Of a stretch of DNA of 64,000 bases, positions 1-10,098 are shown one piece after another (the stretch's first letter is position 1; every line of letters starts with the position of its first letter). The position numbers and the translations under genes are program-made. Origin of the DNA: Hyphomicrobiales bacterium (GTDB taxonomy: Bacteria > Pseudomonadota > Alphaproteobacteria > Rhizobiales > Beijerinckiaceae); the NCBI GenBank assembly GCA_028290705.1, contig JAQGJH010000099.1, positions 38,448 through 102,447 on the forward strand. Direction: 5' to 3'. The notes under the pieces are model-generated. The model worked only from the letters and a program-made list of their open reading frames with translations. It was not told the DNA's origin and made no database searches.

Positions 1-716
<716 letters not shown>

Positions 717-720
<4 letters not shown>

Positions 721-992
721 TCCCGGGCGGCGACGAGACGCCGGGCATCGTGCTCTGCCATCATGCTTCCTTGCAGATGGCGGAGCGCCGCATCGATTGG
801 GCTTGGGTGGTTTCCACGCTCACCGATCCGGAGTTTGTCCGGCCGGATCTTCGGGATCTGGTTCTCAAGCTCGCATTCAGGCAGATCCCCGAGGCTGGAA
901 GCAGGTGGCTTCGGGCCGTTTACAAGGAATGCCAGGACGGGAAATATGTGATTACACTGTTTCTGGACCGTAAGGCGGAGAGACGGCGATGA
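717..992 (+). CDS. DUF4258 domain protein, putative toxin-like
   Basis: A small basic protein of 91 residues. It carries the DUF4258 pattern: an early His-Ala (CHHASLQM), then ERRIDW, then a hydrophobic core ending in a YVITLFLDR strand. I chose the GTG at 717, whose bases overlap the gltB TGA by four, because the alternative ATG at 777 would remove the conserved His. Its own stop overlaps the next ATG by four bases, so the pair is translationally coupled. DUF4258 proteins resemble RelE-like fold toxins and are often annotated as putative toxins; that role is inference here. Placement between gltB and gltD is unusual. Confidence 0.75.
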
Positions 993-1186
993 AGATCAGA
1001 TATGACGCGGAGGTCGACGCCGTTTTTCTGCGCCTGACCGATGCCGAGATCCTCGACTCCGAAGAAATGCAGCCGGGCGTGATTGTCGACTTCGACGAAA
1101 ACGGAAAGATCGTGGCTTTGGAATTCTTGAATGCAAAAGAGCGGTTTTCCGCAGAGGCGATCAAGCAGTTCAGCGAAGCAGCCTGA
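989..1186 (+). CDS. DUF2283 family protein
   Basis: A 65-residue protein matching DUF2283: it starts [16 protein letters not shown], then has the [20 protein letters not shown] core. Its ATG overlaps the upstream stop (ATGA), so it should be coupled to the DUF4258 gene. DUF2283 genes often lie next to DUF4258 genes, and an antitoxin or partner role is a reasonable inference, not a demonstrated one. Seventeen bases separate it from the gltD start. The sequence is acidic where its neighbour is basic, which would fit a protein pair. Confidence 0.85.
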   Translation: MKIRYDAEVDAVFLRLTDAEILDSEEMQPGVIVDFDENGKIVALEFLNAKERFSAEAIKQFSEAA

Positions 1187-1203
1187 GAAGACAGGGTTCT
1201 ACG

Positions 1204-2622
1204 ATGGGTAAGGTGACAGGATTTCTCGAGATCGATCGTCGCGACCGGCGTTATGCGCCGGCTTCGGATCGTATCCGGCATTACAAGGAATTCGTGCTTC
1301 CGCTGTCGGAAGAGACCACGAAGGACCAGGCCGCGCGCTGCATGAACTGCGGCATTCCGTACTGCCACAACGGCTGTCCGGTGAACAACCAGATCCCGGA
1401 CTGGAACGACCTCGTCTATCACGGCAATTGGGAAGAGGCGTCGCGCAACCTGCATTCGACGAACAACTTCCCGGAGTTCACGGGTCGCGTCTGCCCGGCG
1501 CCCTGCGAGGCGTCCTGCACGCTGAATCTGTCGGACTCGCCGGTCACGATCAAGACGATCGAATGCGCGATCGTCGACCGCGCCTGGAAGGAAGGCTGGA
1601 TCAAGTCTGATGCGCCGTCGAAGAAGACCGGCAAGAAAATCGCGGTGATCGGCTCGGGTCCGGCGGGCCTTGCGGCCGCCCAGCAGCTCGGTCGCGCCGG
1701 TCACGACGTGCACCTCTACGAAAAGCACGCCAAGGCCGGCGGTCTCCTGCGCTACGGCATTCCCGACTTCAAGATGGAAAAGCATCTCATCGACCGTCGC
1801 GTGAAGCAGATGGAAGGCGAGGGCGTGACCTTCCATTACAACGTCAATGTCGGGATCGATCTCCCGCACGACGAGCTGATGGCGCAATATGACGCCGTCG
1901 TGCTGGCGGGCGGTTCCGAGAAGCCGCGCGACTTGCCGATCCCCGGCCGCGACCTGCAGGGCGTTCATTTCGCCATGGACTTCCTGCCGCAGCAGAATCG
2001 CCGTGTCGGCAAGGAGCCGCTTCAGACCAATGCGCCGATCCTGGCGTCGGGCAAGCACGTCGTGGTCATCGGCGGCGGCGACACGGGTTCGGATTGCATC
2101 GGAACGTCGGTGCGGCAGGGCGCGCTGTCGGTGACGCAGCTCGAAATCATGCCGAAGCCGCCCGAGAAGGAAAACAAGCTCCTGACCTGGCCCGAATGGC
2201 CCTTGAAGCTGCGTACCTCGTCGAGCCACGAGGAAGGCGCCGAGCGCGATTTCGCCGTCAACACGGTGGAGTTCCTCGGCGAAGGCGGCGCGGTGAAGAA
2301 ACTGCGCTGCGTGCGTGTCGATGGCAAGTTCCAGGCGATTCCCGGCACCGAGTTCGACCTCAAGGCGGATCTCGTGCTGCTCGCCATGGGCTTCGTCGCG
2401 CCGATCCACGAGGGACTTGTCCAGAATCTCGATCTCAAGCTGGACGCGCGCGGCAACGTCGCGGCCGATACGATCGGCTACAAGGCCTCGGCCGAAAAGG
2501 TCTTCGCATGCGGCGACATGCGCCGCGGCCAGTCGCTGGTCGTCTGGGCGATCCGCGAAGGCCGCCAGGCCGCGCATTCCGTCGACAAGTTCCTGATGGG
2601 GTCGACGGTCCTGCCGCGCTGA
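1204..2622 (+). CDS. gltD: Glutamate synthase small subunit
   Basis: NADPH-oxidising beta subunit of glutamate synthase, 472 residues, the normal length for the family. The N-terminal iron-sulfur region has Cys46, Cys49, Cys54 and Cys58 ([13 protein letters not shown]) and a second set Cys97, Cys101 and Cys105. The FAD dinucleotide fold is at GSGPAG (150-155), and a second Rossmann motif with GGGDTGSDC binds NADPH. It passes electrons to GltB for reductive transfer of the glutamine amide to 2-oxoglutarate. It follows the DUF2283 gene by 17 bases. A strong hairpin terminator lies 20 bases after its stop. Confidence 0.97.
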   Translation: MGKVTGFLEIDRRDRRYAPASDRIRHYKEFVLPLSEETTKDQAARCMNCGIPYCHNGCPVNNQIPDWNDLVYHGNWEEASRNLHSTNNFPEFTGRVCPAPCEASCTLNLSDSPVTIKTIECAIVDRAWKEGWIKSDAPSKKTGKKIAVIGSGPAGLAAAQQLGRAGHDVHLYEKHAKAGGLLRYGIPDFKMEKHLIDRRVKQMEGEGVTFHYNVNVGIDLPHDELMAQYDAVVLAGGSEKPRDLPIPGRDLQGVHFAMDFLPQQNRRVGKEPLQTNAPILASGKHVVVIGGGDTGSDCIGTSVRQGALSVTQLEIMPKPPEKENKLLTWPEWPLKLRTSSSHEEGAERDFAVNTVEFLGEGGAVKKLRCVRVDGKFQAIPGTEFDLKADLVLLAMGFVAPIHEGLVQNLDLKLDARGNVAADTIGYKASAEKVFACGDMRRGQSLVVWAIREGRQAAHSVDKFLMGSTVLPR

Positions 2623-2642
2623 GACGCAGAACTCATCATCTC

Positions 2643-2679
2643 AAAAAAGGCGCTTGCCGTGTCGGGAAGCGCCTTTTTT
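2643..2679. terminator. Bidirectional Rho-independent terminator
   Basis: An A6 tract, the GGCGCTT/AAGCGCC stem (2649-2655 with 2667-2673) and a T6 tract form a symmetric hairpin. It can end both the glt operon on the + strand and the convergent L,D-transpeptidase gene on the - strand. Confidence 0.9.
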
Positions 2680-2697
2680 CTTTCGAAGTCAGGACGA

Positions 2698-3414
2698 TCA
2701 GAGCACCACGACTTTCGCGCCGACAGGCACGCGGGTGAACAGGTCGACCACGTCGTTGTTCAACATGCGGATGCAGCCCGAAGACACGGCCTGACCGATG
2801 GTCCAGGGCTCGTTGGTGCCGTGGATGCGGTACAACGTGTCCTTCTTGCCCTGATAGAGATACAGCGCGCGAGCGCCCAGCGGATTGTCGATGCCGCCAG
2901 CCATGTGGCGCGGCAGGTCGGGGCGGCGCTTCAGCATGGCGGCCGGAGGGGTCCAGCCTGGCCATTGCGCCTTGCGACCGACGCGGGCCTGTCCCTTCCA
3001 GGAAAAGCCCTGGCGGCCGACGCCGATGCCATAGGCCATGGCGCGGCCGTCTCCCATCATCAGATAGAGATTGCGGCTGCGCGTATCGACCACCACCGTG
3101 CCCTTGGGCTGGCGCATCGGAGCGGAGACCATGCGGCGGGTCGAACTCGGATAGGCGCGCTGTGGCGCATAGCCGTCGTCAGGCGCGGCATAGGGATCCA
3201 TCTCATAGTCGTATCCGCCGCGCTGTACCGGTACGCCGAGAGGGCGATCGAGGTAGGCGCCGCGCGGATCGGCATAGGCTCCCGGTGGCAGGCCCTGGGC
3301 CAGGGCGGTTCCGGCTGGAGCCAACGCCAGGGTGGCGAGACCGCAGGCGGCAAAGGCCGCTCGCGCGACGCGGGCGACTGAAAAACTCAACGCTGGAACG
3401 CGACTGAACATCAT
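2698..3414 (-). CDS. L,D-transpeptidase (YkuD domain), copy 1
   Basis: Periplasmic L,D-transpeptidase of about 238 residues; such enzymes make 3-3 peptidoglycan crosslinks or attach proteins to the wall. Seen in the sequence: an N-terminal signal peptide ending near ALAQG, a Pro/Gly/Tyr-rich linker, and a YkuD domain with [12 protein letters not shown] followed by the catalytic SSGCIRM (Cys nucleophile, upstream His). The start is set at the ATG pair 3414/3411 after AGGGA; the frame stays open further upstream but would overlap the preceding gene. It lies 16 bases downstream of a paralogue, so the two are likely co-transcribed. The C-terminus ends shortly after the catalytic motif, as usual. 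Confidence 0.92.
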   Translation of the reverse strand: MMFSRVPALSFSVARVARAAFAACGLATLALAPAGTALAQGLPPGAYADPRGAYLDRPLGVPVQRGGYDYEMDPYAAPDDGYAPQRAYPSSTRRMVSAPMRQPKGTVVVDTRSRNLYLMMGDGRAMAYGIGVGRQGFSWKGQARVGRKAQWPGWTPPAAMLKRRPDLPRHMAGGIDNPLGARALYLYQGKKDTLYRIHGTNEPWTIGQAVSSGCIRMLNNDVVDLFTRVPVGAKVVVL

Positions 3415-3430
3415 TCTGCTGGCTTCCCTG

Positions 3431-4045
3431 TCAGAGCACCTGAACCTGCGCACCGATGCGCACGCGGCTGTAGAGATCGATGACATCATCGTTCAACATG
3501 CGGATGCAACCCGACGACACCGCTTCGCCGATCGTCCAGGGCTCGCTCGTCCCATGGATGCGGTAGAGCGTGTCGCGGCCGCCCGCATAGAGATACATGG
3601 CGCGCGCGCCGAGCGGATTTTCCGGGCCGCCGACCATGTGGCGCGGCAGGTCGGGCCGGCGCTTCAGCATTTCGGCCGGAGGCGTCCAGGACGGCCAGGC
3701 GGCCTTGCGGGCGACCTTGGCGCGGCCCTTCCACTCAAAGCCCTCGCGGCCGACGCCGACGTCGTAGCGCACCGCCTCGCCGTTCGCCAGCGACAGGTAA
3801 AGGTAGCGATTCTTGGTGTCGACCGTGATCGTGCCGGGGGCCTGCTCGGTCGGATCGCGCACGAGGACGCGGGTGTTTTGCGGATAGTCGCGGGCAATGG
3901 TCGGATCGACGAGCGCGGCGGTCTGGTAGGAGCGGCCGGCATTCTGCTCGTAGGTGCGGAGATTGTCGAAAGCCTGTGCGCCGGACGCGGCGATGAACGC
4001 GGACAAAGATGCGGCGACGAAAAGTGGGAGCTTCCGGGTCATCAT
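3431..4045 (-). CDS. L,D-transpeptidase (YkuD domain), copy 2
   Basis: A second L,D-transpeptidase, 204 residues, and first gene of the tandem pair. It has a short signal peptide (MMTRKLPLFVAASL start, cleavage likely after AQA) and the same core: [30 protein letters not shown] and [12 protein letters not shown]. The two copies share nearly all of the catalytic block but have different N-terminal regions; this one lacks the long Pro/Tyr-rich linker. I use ATG 4045 because everything upstream in frame lacks coding character and the signal peptide starts there. Confidence 0.92.
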   Translation of the reverse strand: MMTRKLPLFVAASLSAFIAASGAQAFDNLRTYEQNAGRSYQTAALVDPTIARDYPQNTRVLVRDPTEQAPGTITVDTKNRYLYLSLANGEAVRYDVGVGREGFEWKGRAKVARKAAWPSWTPPAEMLKRRPDLPRHMVGGPENPLGARAMYLYAGGRDTLYRIHGTSEPWTIGEAVSSGCIRMLNDDVIDLYSRVRIGAQVQVL

Positions 4046-4211
4046 CTGATCCTTCTCGTGGTCAAAACATGGCGCGACGTTGGCTGCTTTGGAACAGCCT
4101 TGCTGTGCGCTTTGTTCCATCGAGACGTCGTGAGGATGTTCGCCGCGAGCGTTGGTCGTTAACGAGCGATCGTCGATTTGATTCGAAATGCAGCGGTCTG
4201 GACGGGGAGCC

Positions 4212-5636
4212 TCAGTTTTGTGGCCAGGCAAAGTCGTCGGCCCGGCCGCGACGCGCGGCAAGCGGGCGTCCCTGAACGAGACCCTGTTCGACCACGGCGG
4301 CGGCGTCCGGATCGCCCAGCGCGTTGGCCCGCCGCGTGGATGTGGCCAGACGCCCGCCCGGCGACAGTGGGGCGGCCGTCAACGGCACGATGGGGCCGGC
4401 AGCCGGCTTCAGCACCGGCGGGGGCGCGGGCGGCTGGGGAGCGGCTGCGATCATCGGGGTCGCGGGCGTTGCCGGCTGGGCGGGCGGCGTGCCCGGCAGG
4501 GTGACGGGCGGGGGCTCCACGGGCGCTGCACCGACGGCCGCCATGGCGGCCGGGTCGGCCGGTGGCGGCGCAGCCGTCGGCTCCAGAATCCGGCGAATGT
4601 CACCCTCGACGAAATGCGCCAGCTTGCGCGATCCCGCCTTGGTGAAATGCACGCCATCTCCCGCACGGAGCCGCACCATCTGGCCGTTGATGTCGGGACC
4701 GTAGGAGGAGAATTGCCCGCGATCGTCCGCAAAGGCTTCCCAGAGATCGACGTAGGCCGCGCCCGCCGCCGGGGCCGCCGTCTTGTAGATCTCGTTGAAG
4801 TCCAGCATGTCGGCGGACAGGCGTTCGGTTCCCATGATCGGCAGGCCGACCCAGATGAGCGGCACGTTCTTGTCCTTGAACAAGGTCGCGAGCGCTTTGA
4901 CGCGGGCGGCGTAGATCTCCTTCCAGCGGGGCGAGCGTGCCTCCAGGGTGGTTCCTCCGTCGCGCAGGTGCTGGCGATCGTTGGAGCCGATCAGGATGAT
5001 GCCCAGGTCGATGCGGGTGGGGCCATCCAGCAATTCGCGCGCGGCCTTGATCCAGTCGTAGTAGTCGTCGCGAACGAGGCCGCTGTTCTCCTTGGCGCGG
5101 CGGATCACCGTCACGTCCGGCCGGTTGGCATAGGCTTCCGTGAGGCCGACCCCGAGCAATTGCCCGAGATTGTCGCCCATGACGGCGATCGCGGCCTTCA
5201 TCTCGGCGCGAGCGGCTGCGGGCGCCGCAGGAGCAGGGGGCTGGCCTGGTGGAGCCGTCGCGGCTGCGGCGGGCGGTTGCTGGCCGGTCTCGCTCGGAAC
5301 CGCGAGGTTTTGCGGCGGCGTCTCTGGCGTGGCTTCGGCGGGCGCCTCGGCGCCGTCCACCGGCACGGCCGGGCGCACGGCTCCGCGAACGGGAGCGGCG
5401 CGTCGGATGAGGTAGGTGGGGCGTTGCTGGATCCGCGGCATGTCGTTCTGCCGCATGCGCTCCGCGCGCTGCTTTTCGAGCGTCCAGTAGCGCGCCGGAC
5501 TGCTGTCGTCCACCTGGGCCAAGGCCGCAGGAGCGCAGATCAGGATCGGGACGAGGCCGAAAAGGCATCGCTGGAGGACGCGCCCCAAGCCTGCGAGACG
5601 TGTTTCGAGCGTTCGCATCGGGCGCTTATAGCGCAT
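4212..5636 (-). CDS. DUF459 / SGNH-hydrolase-fold periplasmic protein
   Basis: A 474-residue secreted protein with a signal peptide (residues about 15-41, ending ALAQ). A Pro/Ala-rich low-complexity linker (about 83-143) precedes an SGNH-like domain. Visible SGNH blocks are LIGSND (about 215-220) and DGVH (327-330, the Asp-His pair). The block I nucleophile is unusual: it reads MGDNLG (153-158), so the expected Ser of GDS is Asn. A second Pro-rich tail closes the protein. The ATG at 5636 overlaps the stop of the upstream transglycosylase (TAATG); ATG 5618 is an alternative. DUF459 is an SGNH-related family of poorly known role; the coupling suggests envelope or peptidoglycan work. Confidence 0.8.
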   Translation of the reverse strand: MRYKRPMRTLETRLAGLGRVLQRCLFGLVPILICAPAALAQVDDSSPARYWTLEKQRAERMRQNDMPRIQQRPTYLIRRAAPVRGAVRPAVPVDGAEAPAEATPETPPQNLAVPSETGQQPPAAAATAPPGQPPAPAAPAAARAEMKAAIAVMGDNLGQLLGVGLTEAYANRPDVTVIRRAKENSGLVRDDYYDWIKAARELLDGPTRIDLGIILIGSNDRQHLRDGGTTLEARSPRWKEIYAARVKALATLFKDKNVPLIWVGLPIMGTERLSADMLDFNEIYKTAAPAAGAAYVDLWEAFADDRGQFSSYGPDINGQMVRLRAGDGVHFTKAGSRKLAHFVEGDIRRILEPTAAPPPADPAAMAAVGAAPVEPPPVTLPGTPPAQPATPATPMIAAAPQPPAPPPVLKPAAGPIVPLTAAPLSPGGRLATSTRRANALGDPDAAAVVEQGLVQGRPLAARRGRADDFAWPQN

Positions 5637-6847
5637 TACCGACGCGAACGCATCTGCTCCAGCAGGGGAACTGAAGCGAAGCCGTCCGGCACCAGGCCGG
5701 CCTGCTTCTGGTAATGGCGCAGCGCGCCCTGGACCTTCTCGCCGATCTTGCCGTCGAGTTCGCCGATGTCGTAGCCGAGGCGGACGAGATGCTTCTGCAT
5801 TTCGAGCGACTGGCCGGCATCCAGCGTGCGCTCGTTGACCGGCCATGGCGTGCGCAGCCCTGCCGCGCCGGCCAGCCTGTCGGAGAGAAGCGCGATGCCG
5901 AGCGCGTAGGACGTCGACGTATTGTAGGACTTGATCGTCTGGAAGTTGCGGGTGGTCAGGAAGGCCGGGCCGTTCTGTCCGGCCGGCAGGAACAGGGCCG
6001 CCTCGCCTGTGTGCGGCATGGTTTCGCCATCGGCCCGCCGCAGGCCCTGCGAAGACCACTGGGTGAACGGACGGTGGTCCTGCGGGTCGTAGCTGGCGAG
6101 CGAATATCCGCGCGGCAGAGTGACTTCGTAGCCCCAGGTCCAGCCCTTGATCCAGCCGTGCTGGGCCAGGTAATTGGCCGTCGATGCGAGCGCGTCGGGA
6201 ACACTGGTCCAGATGTTCTTGTGGCGGTCGCCGTCCCAATCCACCGCATGTTTCATGAAGCTCGACGGCATGAATTGCGTCTGCCCCATGGCGCCCGCCC
6301 AGGAGCCGATCATGCCATCGGGCTCGACATGGCCTTCCTGCAGGATCTTCAGGGCGATCAGCAGTTCGTTGCGGAAGAAGTCGCCGCGGTACTTTGCTGC
6401 GCCGAGCGTGGCGAGCGAACGAATGACGTTGTTCTTGCCGATGAAGCCGCCGTAGCTGGTTTCCATGCCCCAGACCGCGAGCACGATGTAGCGGTCGACC
6501 CCATAGCGCGCCTCGATGCGCGCCAGCGTCTCGGCGAATTCCTGCGCCCTCGCCTGGCCGCGCGAAATCCGCTGCTGGGAGACGGAGTTGTTGACGTAAT
6601 GCCAGATCGGCTTGACGAACTCGGCCTGCTTCTTCGTCAGCTTGAGCAGAGAAGTGTCCGGCTTCATGCCGGCAAAGGCCTTGTCGAAGGTGCCGCGCGA
6701 CACGCCTTGCCGCTGCGCGTCCGGCCAGAGGGCGTTCACGAAGGCGCGAAAGCGTGCGTCATCGACCGTCTGTGCGCGAGCGTGGCTGGACAGGCCTCCC
6801 ACCATGAGCGCGAGACAGAAGACGCAGAACAGGACGAAGGTGCGCAT
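5636..6847 (-). CDS. Lytic murein transglycosylase, MltB-like, with peptidoglycan-binding domain
   Basis: A 403-residue periplasmic enzyme that cleaves glycan strands to 1,6-anhydro-muropeptides. Signal peptide at 1-24 (MRTFVLFCVFCLALMVGG). The SLT_2/MltB domain follows, with the catalytic Glu in VWGMETSYGGF and AGAMGQTQFMPSSF. A C-terminal PG_binding_1 domain is seen as MQKHLVRLGYDIGELDGKIG. I chose ATG 6847 for the signal peptide; ATG 6934 would add 29 residues without a clear purpose. It is first in an operon with the DUF459 protein, whose start overlaps its stop. Confidence 0.92.
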   Translation of the reverse strand: MRTFVLFCVFCLALMVGGLSSHARAQTVDDARFRAFVNALWPDAQRQGVSRGTFDKAFAGMKPDTSLLKLTKKQAEFVKPIWHYVNNSVSQQRISRGQARAQEFAETLARIEARYGVDRYIVLAVWGMETSYGGFIGKNNVIRSLATLGAAKYRGDFFRNELLIALKILQEGHVEPDGMIGSWAGAMGQTQFMPSSFMKHAVDWDGDRHKNIWTSVPDALASTANYLAQHGWIKGWTWGYEVTLPRGYSLASYDPQDHRPFTQWSSQGLRRADGETMPHTGEAALFLPAGQNGPAFLTTRNFQTIKSYNTSTSYALGIALLSDRLAGAAGLRTPWPVNERTLDAGQSLEMQKHLVRLGYDIGELDGKIGEKVQGALRHYQKQAGLVPDGFASVPLLEQMRSRR

Positions 6848-7166
6848 GATCTGTCCGCGCGACGAGAAAACGTCGCGACGGCCGATCGGCCGAAGTGGCT
6901 GGGCGGTGATGCGGAGCCTGTCGTGATGCTTCATGCTTGTCCCCGTGAGCGCCGGCGCCTGCGAGAAGCAGTTCATCCAGAGCAAGATACGTGGCCTGTG
7001 ATGGCGTTCCAAGGGAGCATACGGGCGAGGTCTTTCCCAATTGTTTACCACGACGGCCAAGCCTGCCGGGCAGTCGCGACCAGGCCGGCCTTTACTTCGC
7101 CCGATCGCGCGACGAGAATCGTCTCCAGAACAAGAACGGCCGCGCGCCGCCCGGGGAGGAAACGAC
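6848..7166. other. Divergent intergenic region
   Basis: A 319-base gap between the leftward transglycosylase and the rightward MBL-fold gene. It must hold both promoters. I see no clear hairpin, repeat or small gene apart from the possible N-terminal extension of the transglycosylase (to 6934). Confidence 0.5.
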
Positions 7167-8009
7167 ATGCCCAGTATCCGTCCGCATCGCGTCGGGACCC
7201 TCGAGATCACATCCTTGTGTGACGGCGATCTCGATGCCTCCCTGGACAAGGTCCCCGACCCGGTGGATCGCGAGGCGGCCGCGCGTTTGATCGCAGACGC
7301 CGGCGGCGAGCGCGCGTTGACGATGGACTGCAATGCGTTTCTGCTTCACCTGCCGGACGGCCCCGCGCTGATCGATGCCGGAACCGGCACGATGATGCAT
7401 GCGCGGCTCGGCCATCTGCACGAGCGACTGGCCGAGACGGGCGTCCGGCACGACGAGATCCGCACCATCTTCCTCACGCATGCGCACAAGGATCATTTCG
7501 GCGGTCTGGTGGACGATGATGGCCGGGCGATGTTTCCCAACGCCGAGATCGTGCTGCACGAGGTCGAGGCGGCGTTCTGGTTCGACACGCCGCCCGAGGC
7601 GCTGCCCGAGCGGGCGCGCGCCACTCTGGGCCTCAACGCCAAGGCTTTCGGGCCGTATCAGGGTCGGATTCGGCGCGTGCGGGATGGCGGCGGCCTGCCG
7701 GGGGTCGCGGCGCGCCTTACGCCGGGGCACACGCCCGGTCATACCGCCTGGATCGTCGAGACAGGCGAGGCGCCGCTCGTCGCGTGGGGCGACGTGGTGC
7801 ATCTCGCGGCGTTGCATCTGGTGCGGCCCGAAACCTCGATGGTCTACGACCTGGATCCCGAAACGGCGACGCGCACGCGCCGGCACATGCTGCAATGGGT
7901 GTGCGAAACCGGTGCGACCGTCGCGGCCTCGCATCTCGACGCGCCTGGCATCGGCACACTGGTCCGGGAGGCGGACCGCTACCGTTTCGTGCCGATGGCG
8001 CGGCCCTAG
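7167..8009 (+). CDS. MBL-fold metallo-hydrolase
   Basis: A 280-residue cytoplasmic protein of the metallo-beta-lactamase superfamily. The zinc signature is THAHKDHFGG (HxHxDH) near residue 110. A second His lies in the LTPGHTPGHTAW strand, an Asp in AWGDVVH, and a late His in ASHLDAPG. This layout is typical of lactonase or glyoxalase-II-like hydrolases, but the substrate cannot be told. The ATG at 7167 follows GGGGAGG with good spacing. Its stop codon overlaps that of the convergent galE gene by two bases. Confidence 0.88.
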   Translation: MPSIRPHRVGTLEITSLCDGDLDASLDKVPDPVDREAAARLIADAGGERALTMDCNAFLLHLPDGPALIDAGTGTMMHARLGHLHERLAETGVRHDEIRTIFLTHAHKDHFGGLVDDDGRAMFPNAEIVLHEVEAAFWFDTPPEALPERARATLGLNAKAFGPYQGRIRRVRDGGGLPGVAARLTPGHTPGHTAWIVETGEAPLVAWGDVVHLAALHLVRPETSMVYDLDPETATRTRRHMLQWVCETGATVAASHLDAPGIGTLVREADRYRFVPMARP

Positions 8010-9004
8010 GGGGCTTCTTCCCCGCGCCGGTTGTGCAGGCGGCGCTCCCAGTCGAGCGCCTGCCGGACAATTCCGTCGAGATCGTCATGGCGCGGCTGCC
8101 AGTTGAGCTTGCCGCGCGCGCGGTCGTTGCCCGCCACGATGGCGGCGGGATCGCCGGGACGACGGCCCGAGATCTTGACCGGGAAGTCGACGCCCGAGAC
8201 GCGTTTCACGACGTCGATCACGTCCAGGACCGAATAACCGCGCGCGTAGCCGCAATTGCAGGTCAGGCTGTCGCCGCCGGCGCGCAGGTAGCGCAGGGCG
8301 TCCATGTGGGCGCGGGCGAGGTCGCTGACCTGGATGTAGTCGCGCAGGCAAGACCCGTCGGGCGTGGGATAATCGGTTCCGAACACCTCCATGCCGGATC
8401 GGAAGCCGAGCGCGGTCTGCACCGCCACCTTGATGAGGTGGGTCGCATTGGCGGTCGATTGCCCGGTGCGGCCATTTGGGTCGGCCCCCGCGACGTTGAA
8501 ATAGCGCAGCACCACGTGGCGAAGGTCATGCGCCTTGCTGACGTCCTCGAGCATCCATTCGGCCATCAGCTTGGAGCGGCCGTAGGGCGAAACGGGCGAC
8601 AGCGGTTCGTCCTCCGTCACGGGATTGGCCTGTGGATTGCCGTAAACGGCTGCGGTGGACGAGAAGATGAAGTGCTGGACCTTGGCGTCGACCGCGGCGG
8701 CGATGAGGCTGCGGGCCTTGGAGGTGTTGTTTTCGTAATAGCCGAGGGGATCGCTGACCGATTCAGGAACCACGATCTTGGCCGCGAAGTGGATGATCGC
8801 GTCGACCGCGTGGTCGGCGATGACCGAAGTCACGAGATCGCGGTCGCCGAAATCGCCGACCACCAGGGGCACGCCCTCGGGAATGGCCCAGCGGAAGCCG
8901 GTCGAGAGATTGTCCAGCACCACGACCTTTTCGCCGGCGTCCAACAGTTCGAGAACCATGTGGCTCCCGATGTACCCTGCGCCGCCCGTCACCAGGACCG
9001 TCAT
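8006..9004 (-). CDS. galE: UDP-glucose 4-epimerase
   Basis: A 332-residue short-chain dehydrogenase-fold enzyme that interconverts UDP-glucose and UDP-galactose for surface polysaccharides. The NAD motif GGAGYIGSH is at residues 7-15. The catalytic Ser/Thr region FSSTAAVYG and the active-site YGRSK (Tyr-x3-Lys) follow, then the RYFNVAGADPNG block typical of GalE. The ATG at 9004 puts the Rossmann motif at the normal distance; frame-open residues up to 9118 are not needed. It is divergent from galU, which makes its substrate. Confidence 0.94.
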   Translation of the reverse strand: MTVLVTGGAGYIGSHMVLELLDAGEKVVVLDNLSTGFRWAIPEGVPLVVGDFGDRDLVTSVIADHAVDAIIHFAAKIVVPESVSDPLGYYENNTSKARSLIAAAVDAKVQHFIFSSTAAVYGNPQANPVTEDEPLSPVSPYGRSKLMAEWMLEDVSKAHDLRHVVLRYFNVAGADPNGRTGQSTANATHLIKVAVQTALGFRSGMEVFGTDYPTPDGSCLRDYIQVSDLARAHMDALRYLRAGGDSLTCNCGYARGYSVLDVIDVVKRVSGVDFPVKISGRRPGDPAAIVAGNDRARGKLNWQPRHDDLDGIVRQALDWERRLHNRRGEEAP

Positions 9005-9207
9005 GCCTTGCCGCCTCTTCGTTCGATCAGAACGTTCCTTATAAGCGCAGAGCGGGCGGCCGGTAAATTCGTCGTTGGAACTTAGGGTAAACTGCGCGAA
9101 TTGCGTCAAACACCTCACAAGGGCCGTGGCGGCGCTTGCGTTCCCGACCCGGTGCGGTACAGCCTGCGCCGGAGACTCGAATTCACCACCCAGACCGGAA
9201 GCTCGAC

Positions 9208-10095
9208 ATGTCCCAACGCGTACGCAAGGCCATCTTTCCCGTCGCCGGTCTCGGCACCCGCGTGCTTCCGGCCACCAAGGCCATTCCGAAGGAAATGCTC
9301 ACCGTGGTGGATCGTCCCGTGCTCCAGCACGCCGTCGATGAAGCGCGTGAAGCCGGCATCGAGCATTTCGTTTTCGTGACGGGACGCAACAAGGCCGTGA
9401 TCGAAGATCATTTCGACATGTCGTACGAGCTCGAAGACACGCTGCAGAAGCGCGGCAAGACGAAGGAATATGCGGCCCTGATGGCTGACTTGCCGAAGGC
9501 AGGTGCGACGAGCTTCACGCGTCAGCAGGCGCCGCTCGGCCTCGGCCATGCGGTCTGGTGCGCGCGCGACATCATCGGCGACGAACCGTTCGCCGTGATC
9601 CTGCCCGACATGATCACGCTGCCGGGTGCGCGAAAGTCGCGCTGCATCGCGCAGTGTCTCGAAGCCTACGAGCAGCATGGCGGCAACATCATTGCGGTCG
9701 AGGAAGTGCCTGAAGACGAAACACATCTCTATGGCGTCGTTTCGGTGAAGCAGGATTTCGGCGCGACGTTCGAGATCGGCGGCATGGTCGAAAAGCCAGC
9801 CAAGGGCACGGCTCCCTCGAACCTGATCATCTCGGGCCGCTACGTTCTCGAGCCGCAGATCTTCGGCATTCTCGAGTCGCTCGAAAAAGGCGCTGGCGGC
9901 GAGATCCAGCTCACCGACGGCATGAAGAAGCTGGCCGACATGCAGAAGTTCTTCGGCGTGCGCTTCGACGGGCGAACCTGCGACACCGGATCGAAGCTCG
10001 GGTTCCTTCTGGCGAACGTGCATTTCGCGCTGGAACGCGAAGACATTGCGCCGGCCTTCAAGGCCGAACTCAAGAAGATCGCGGCGAAGCTCTGA
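9208..10095 (+). CDS. galU: UTP-glucose-1-phosphate uridylyltransferase
   Basis: A 295-residue cytoplasmic nucleotidyltransferase making UDP-glucose from glucose-1-phosphate and UTP. The N-terminus has the pyrophosphorylase signature AIFPVAGLGTRVLPATKAIPK, then EMLTVVDRPVLQ, GLGHAVWCAR, FAVILPDM and the MVEKPAKG loop. Length and motifs match bacterial GalU closely. It is divergently arranged with galE across a 203-base gap that should carry both promoters. It converges on the Nramp gene with three bases between stops. Confidence 0.96.
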   Translation: MSQRVRKAIFPVAGLGTRVLPATKAIPKEMLTVVDRPVLQHAVDEAREAGIEHFVFVTGRNKAVIEDHFDMSYELEDTLQKRGKTKEYAALMADLPKAGATSFTRQQAPLGLGHAVWCARDIIGDEPFAVILPDMITLPGARKSRCIAQCLEAYEQHGGNIIAVEEVPEDETHLYGVVSVKQDFGATFEIGGMVEKPAKGTAPSNLIISGRYVLEPQIFGILESLEKGAGGEIQLTDGMKKLADMQKFFGVRFDGRTCDTGSKLGFLLANVHFALEREDIAPAFKAELKKIAAKL

Positions 10096-10098
10096 TCG

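Noticed and set aside
952..2577. Long - strand open frame of 541 codons antisense to gltD
   Set aside because: It lies opposite a certain gltD gene, has no recognisable motif and shows Arg/His-rich composition typical of GC-rich shadow frames.
4188..5714. Long + strand frame antisense to the DUF459 gene
   Set aside because: Arg/Gly-rich shadow of a coding strand with signal peptide and SGNH motifs.
8004..8011. CCCTAGGG palindrome where the MBL and galE stops overlap
   Set aside because: It is explained by two TAG stops in convergent genes and is too short to call a site.
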